A stretch of 33,692 nt of DNA from Promethearchaeota archaeon (GTDB lineage: Archaea > Asgardarchaeota > Lokiarchaeia > Sigyniarchaeales > SOKP01), in contig JAHPYZ010000053.1 of assembly GCA_019058425.1 (NCBI GenBank), positions 1-33,692 on the forward strand, in the 5' to 3' direction. A program made the translations under genes and the position numbers. Within the stretch, counting starts at the first letter, position 1; every line of letters begins with the position of its first letter. The notes beneath the pieces are model-generated. The model was not told where the DNA came from, ran no database searches, and was given only the letters and a program-made list of their open reading frames with translations. Of the stretch, positions 32,152-33,692 are shown piece after piece.

Positions 32152-33156
32152 ATGGCAAAAGTTTTTTTCATTTCAAAAAATAATGTTCGAGACGCGTGGC
32201 TTTCGGCTTTGGGGCAAGTTTTATTCAATGGAGATGATATTAAAACCGAATATGACAAGCTTGAAGATCCACCATCTAAAGATGCAACAGTATTAATTGA
32301 AATCGATAATCCATTAAGCAGTCCTATTATGCGAAAAGACAAAATTATAAAAATTAAATCTAAATTTGGAAATTCTTACGAAGTCTATGGATGTATGGCA
32401 GATACTTATTTAATTGGTTCTATTCAGAGTGGGTATATTGAAGAAATTTTAGAAGGAGTTAATGATCATTTTTTATATGAATCTGGTTTGAGTTTTCCAT
32501 ACTCTTATCATGATAGAGTATTCAATTATACTCCTTTTGCTCTTGAAGATACTATTCATCAATATTATGATGTAGATTTTGTTGACAATGAATTTGTAAA
32601 AAACCATCAGAAATTAATTAAAGCAGAAAAGATAAAAAGTGTAGAAGATACAGAAATATGGGAATTGAAAAATGGCGTTAAAATTGAATTAGACAAAAAA
32701 ATTTCTGAAAAAATGGGTATAGAAAAATTTCCAATAGGGATTTTAAATTTTCCAAGAATTAACCAAATTGAATACATAATCCAGAAATTAAGAGAAAAAC
32801 CATATAGTCGTAGAGCACAAGCAATAACATGGAGACCATTAATTGATCCTTATCACGTCGATCCTCCTTGTTTACAACGGATTTTCATGCGCATAAAAGA
32901 GGGGAAATTGCTTATGCAAACAACTTGGAGAAGCAGAGATTTATTCCGAGCATGGGAAGCTAATGTAAATGGGATGGTAAGGATTCAAAAAGCTGTAGCT
33001 GATCAATTAGGTGTCGAAATTGGTCATTATTTAGATTTCAGTAATTCACTTCACATTTATGGAAATACGATTTCTGAAGTAAAAGATATGTTAAAACGTA
33101 TGAAAAACAGAGGAACATTACCTCAGGAGATTATTAAAAAGATGGAAGGAAATTGA
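32152..33156 (+). CDS. thyA: Archaeal thymidylate synthase (ThyA fold)
   Basis: The 334-residue protein carries the thymidylate synthase core in its second half: YSRRAQAITWRPLID (phosphate-binding Arg), DPPCLQRIFMRI with catalytic Cys (C240), TTWRSRDLFRAWEANVNG and FSNSLHIYGNTISEV (matching RSxDxxLGxPFN and DxHIYxNH). The enzyme methylates dUMP to dTMP with a folate-type C1 carrier. The N-terminal ~160 residues are longer than in methanogen ThyA (~220 residues in total) but keep ARVFFISKNN..AWLSALGQVL-like opening features. A dUMP/dCMP hydroxymethylase activity of the same fold cannot be excluded. ATG at 32152, TGA-TAA double stop. Confidence 0.9.
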   Translation: MAKVFFISKNNVRDAWLSALGQVLFNGDDIKTEYDKLEDPPSKDATVLIEIDNPLSSPIMRKDKIIKIKSKFGNSYEVYGCMADTYLIGSIQSGYIEEILEGVNDHFLYESGLSFPYSYHDRVFNYTPFALEDTIHQYYDVDFVDNEFVKNHQKLIKAEKIKSVEDTEIWELKNGVKIELDKKISEKMGIEKFPIGILNFPRINQIEYIIQKLREKPYSRRAQAITWRPLIDPYHVDPPCLQRIFMRIKEGKLLMQTTWRSRDLFRAWEANVNGMVRIQKAVADQLGVEIGHYLDFSNSLHIYGNTISEVKDMLKRMKNRGTLPQEIIKKMEGN

Positions 33157-33186
33157 TAATCACACAACACGTTTTTTTAATATGAT

Positions 33187-33692
33187 TTAATTTATTCGTA
33201 AATAATTCAAAGAAAAAATAACTAAGTTTGAAAGAAAATCAATAATTTTTTCATCGGTATCAAATAATTCCATTATAGTTAAATGATGATATAAAATCGC
33301 ATTGATAATATTATAAGTAAAGATAAAAATTTCAACCAATTTATTCTCAGGTATTTGCTTAAAGCTTTCATTTATCATTCTCAATTCTTGTACTATGTCT
33401 TTGAAAAAAGTAAAAACTTCCTCTTTCTGTGACTTAAGTAGATTTTTGTCAGATTGTATAGCAGATCTAAAAGCTATTATGTATCCTTTGTTTTCAAGGT
33501 GATTCTTATATAATTCTAAAATAAAATGATTAAGAAATTCTTTAATGTTTTCATTGTTTATGTTTATTAAGTTAATTTTTTTGAAAAATTGTTTCATTGA
33601 CTCTTCAAAATATTTTCTTATTATATCTTCTTTCCCTTTAGGAAAATATTTATATATAGTACCTATACTAATTTTAGCTGATTTTGCTACAT
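33187..33692 (-). CDS. TetR-family regulator, cut by the window edge
   Basis: The minus-strand frame is open from the window edge to a stop at 33187, giving about 168 residues. The N-terminal visible part, VAKSAKISIGTIYKYFPKGK EDIIRKYFEESM, is a TetR helix-turn-helix (vA..aGvs.gtlY.yF..KedL). The rest is the helical ligand and dimerisation domain with no recognisable ligand. An internal ATG at 33597 is not the real start. The first helix is outside the window. It is convergent with thyA (30 nt apart). Confidence 0.85.
   Translation of the reverse strand, partial: VAKSAKISIGTIYKYFPKGKEDIIRKYFEESMKQFFKKINLININNENIKEFLNHFILELYKNHLENKGYIIAFRSAIQSDKNLLKSQKEEVFTFFKDIVQELRMINESFKQIPENKLVEIFIFTYNIINAILYHHLTIMELFDTDEKIIDFLSNLVIFSLNYLRIN

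Noticed and set aside
1..33692. CRISPR arrays, tRNA, rRNA and transposase genes
   Set aside because: I saw no regularly spaced repeats, no tRNA cloverleaf with a TTCRA loop, no rRNA sequence and no transposase motifs on either strand.

Overview
This AT-rich window looks like a chromosomal piece of an archaeon, most likely an Asgard archaeon of the Lokiarchaeia type. Reasons: archaeal box A (TTTATATA-like) promoters; frequent GTG/TTG starts; an SMC-ScpA-ScpB operon; TrmB, DtxR and ArsR regulators; a small MglA/Arf-like GTPase; dolichol/phytol-kinase-like membrane proteins; a MoaD-like protein ending in Gly-Gly; and UGA codons that appear to be read as selenocysteine with eukaryote-like SECIS elements. 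That last combination has been described for Lokiarchaeota. The assignment is an inference from gene content.

Bases 1-2128: metal-related regulation. A truncated cation-efflux-like gene with an N-terminal winged helix lies downstream of a TrmB-like regulator (minus strand). A short DtxR-like regulator (plus strand) seems to have lost its metal ligands.

Bases 2157-7495: an arsenic-resistance island and the most interesting part of the window. A divergent arsR faces an acr3 arsenite-pump operon on the minus strand. That operon continues into a Cys/His-rich miniprotein, a thioredoxin-like protein with a CAC motif, and a gene with two consecutive in-frame UGA codons. A second paralogue with the same UGA-UGA pair lies at 2708-3190, just upstream of arsC. 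In both paralogues translation past the UGA pair gives a conserved C-terminal tail of about 36-40 residues. Directly after each true stop is a nearly identical ~50-nt element that folds as AUGA / 8-9 bp stem / A-rich loop / GA, the eukaryotic/lokiarchaeal SECIS core. arsC itself has an in-frame UGA at the position of a conserved Trp, just before its catalytic Asp. A minimal methyl-accepting chemotaxis-like protein sits between the two selenoprotein genes.

Bases 7621-10227: an overlapping PAS-PAS histidine kinase and CheY-like receiver pair, then a DUF3795 Cys-rich protein. Bases 10457-16428: a compact four-gene operon of a degenerate AAA+-like protein, an SMC, ScpA and ScpB. Bases 16465-19983: a small GTPase with a translationally coupled unknown partner, a decayed duplicate of the GTPase 3' half, an isoprenylcysteine-methyltransferase-like membrane protein between the two copies, and a coiled-coil protein.

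Bases 19984-25373: an accessory, defence-like stretch with long gene-poor gaps. It holds a trypsin-like protease, a 606-residue protein with a C-terminal RX4H HEPN-like motif, a zinc-ribbon/PD-(D/E)XK-like nuclease, a 24-nt direct repeat and broken small ORFs. Bases 25624-33692: housekeeping-type genes (RimK/MptN ATP-grasp ligase, DUF1028-TPR, Maf, two CTP-dependent prenol-kinase-like membrane proteins, MoaD-like protein, archaeal thymidylate synthase), a Lys-rich small gene with a likely frameshift, and a TetR regulator cut by the window edge.
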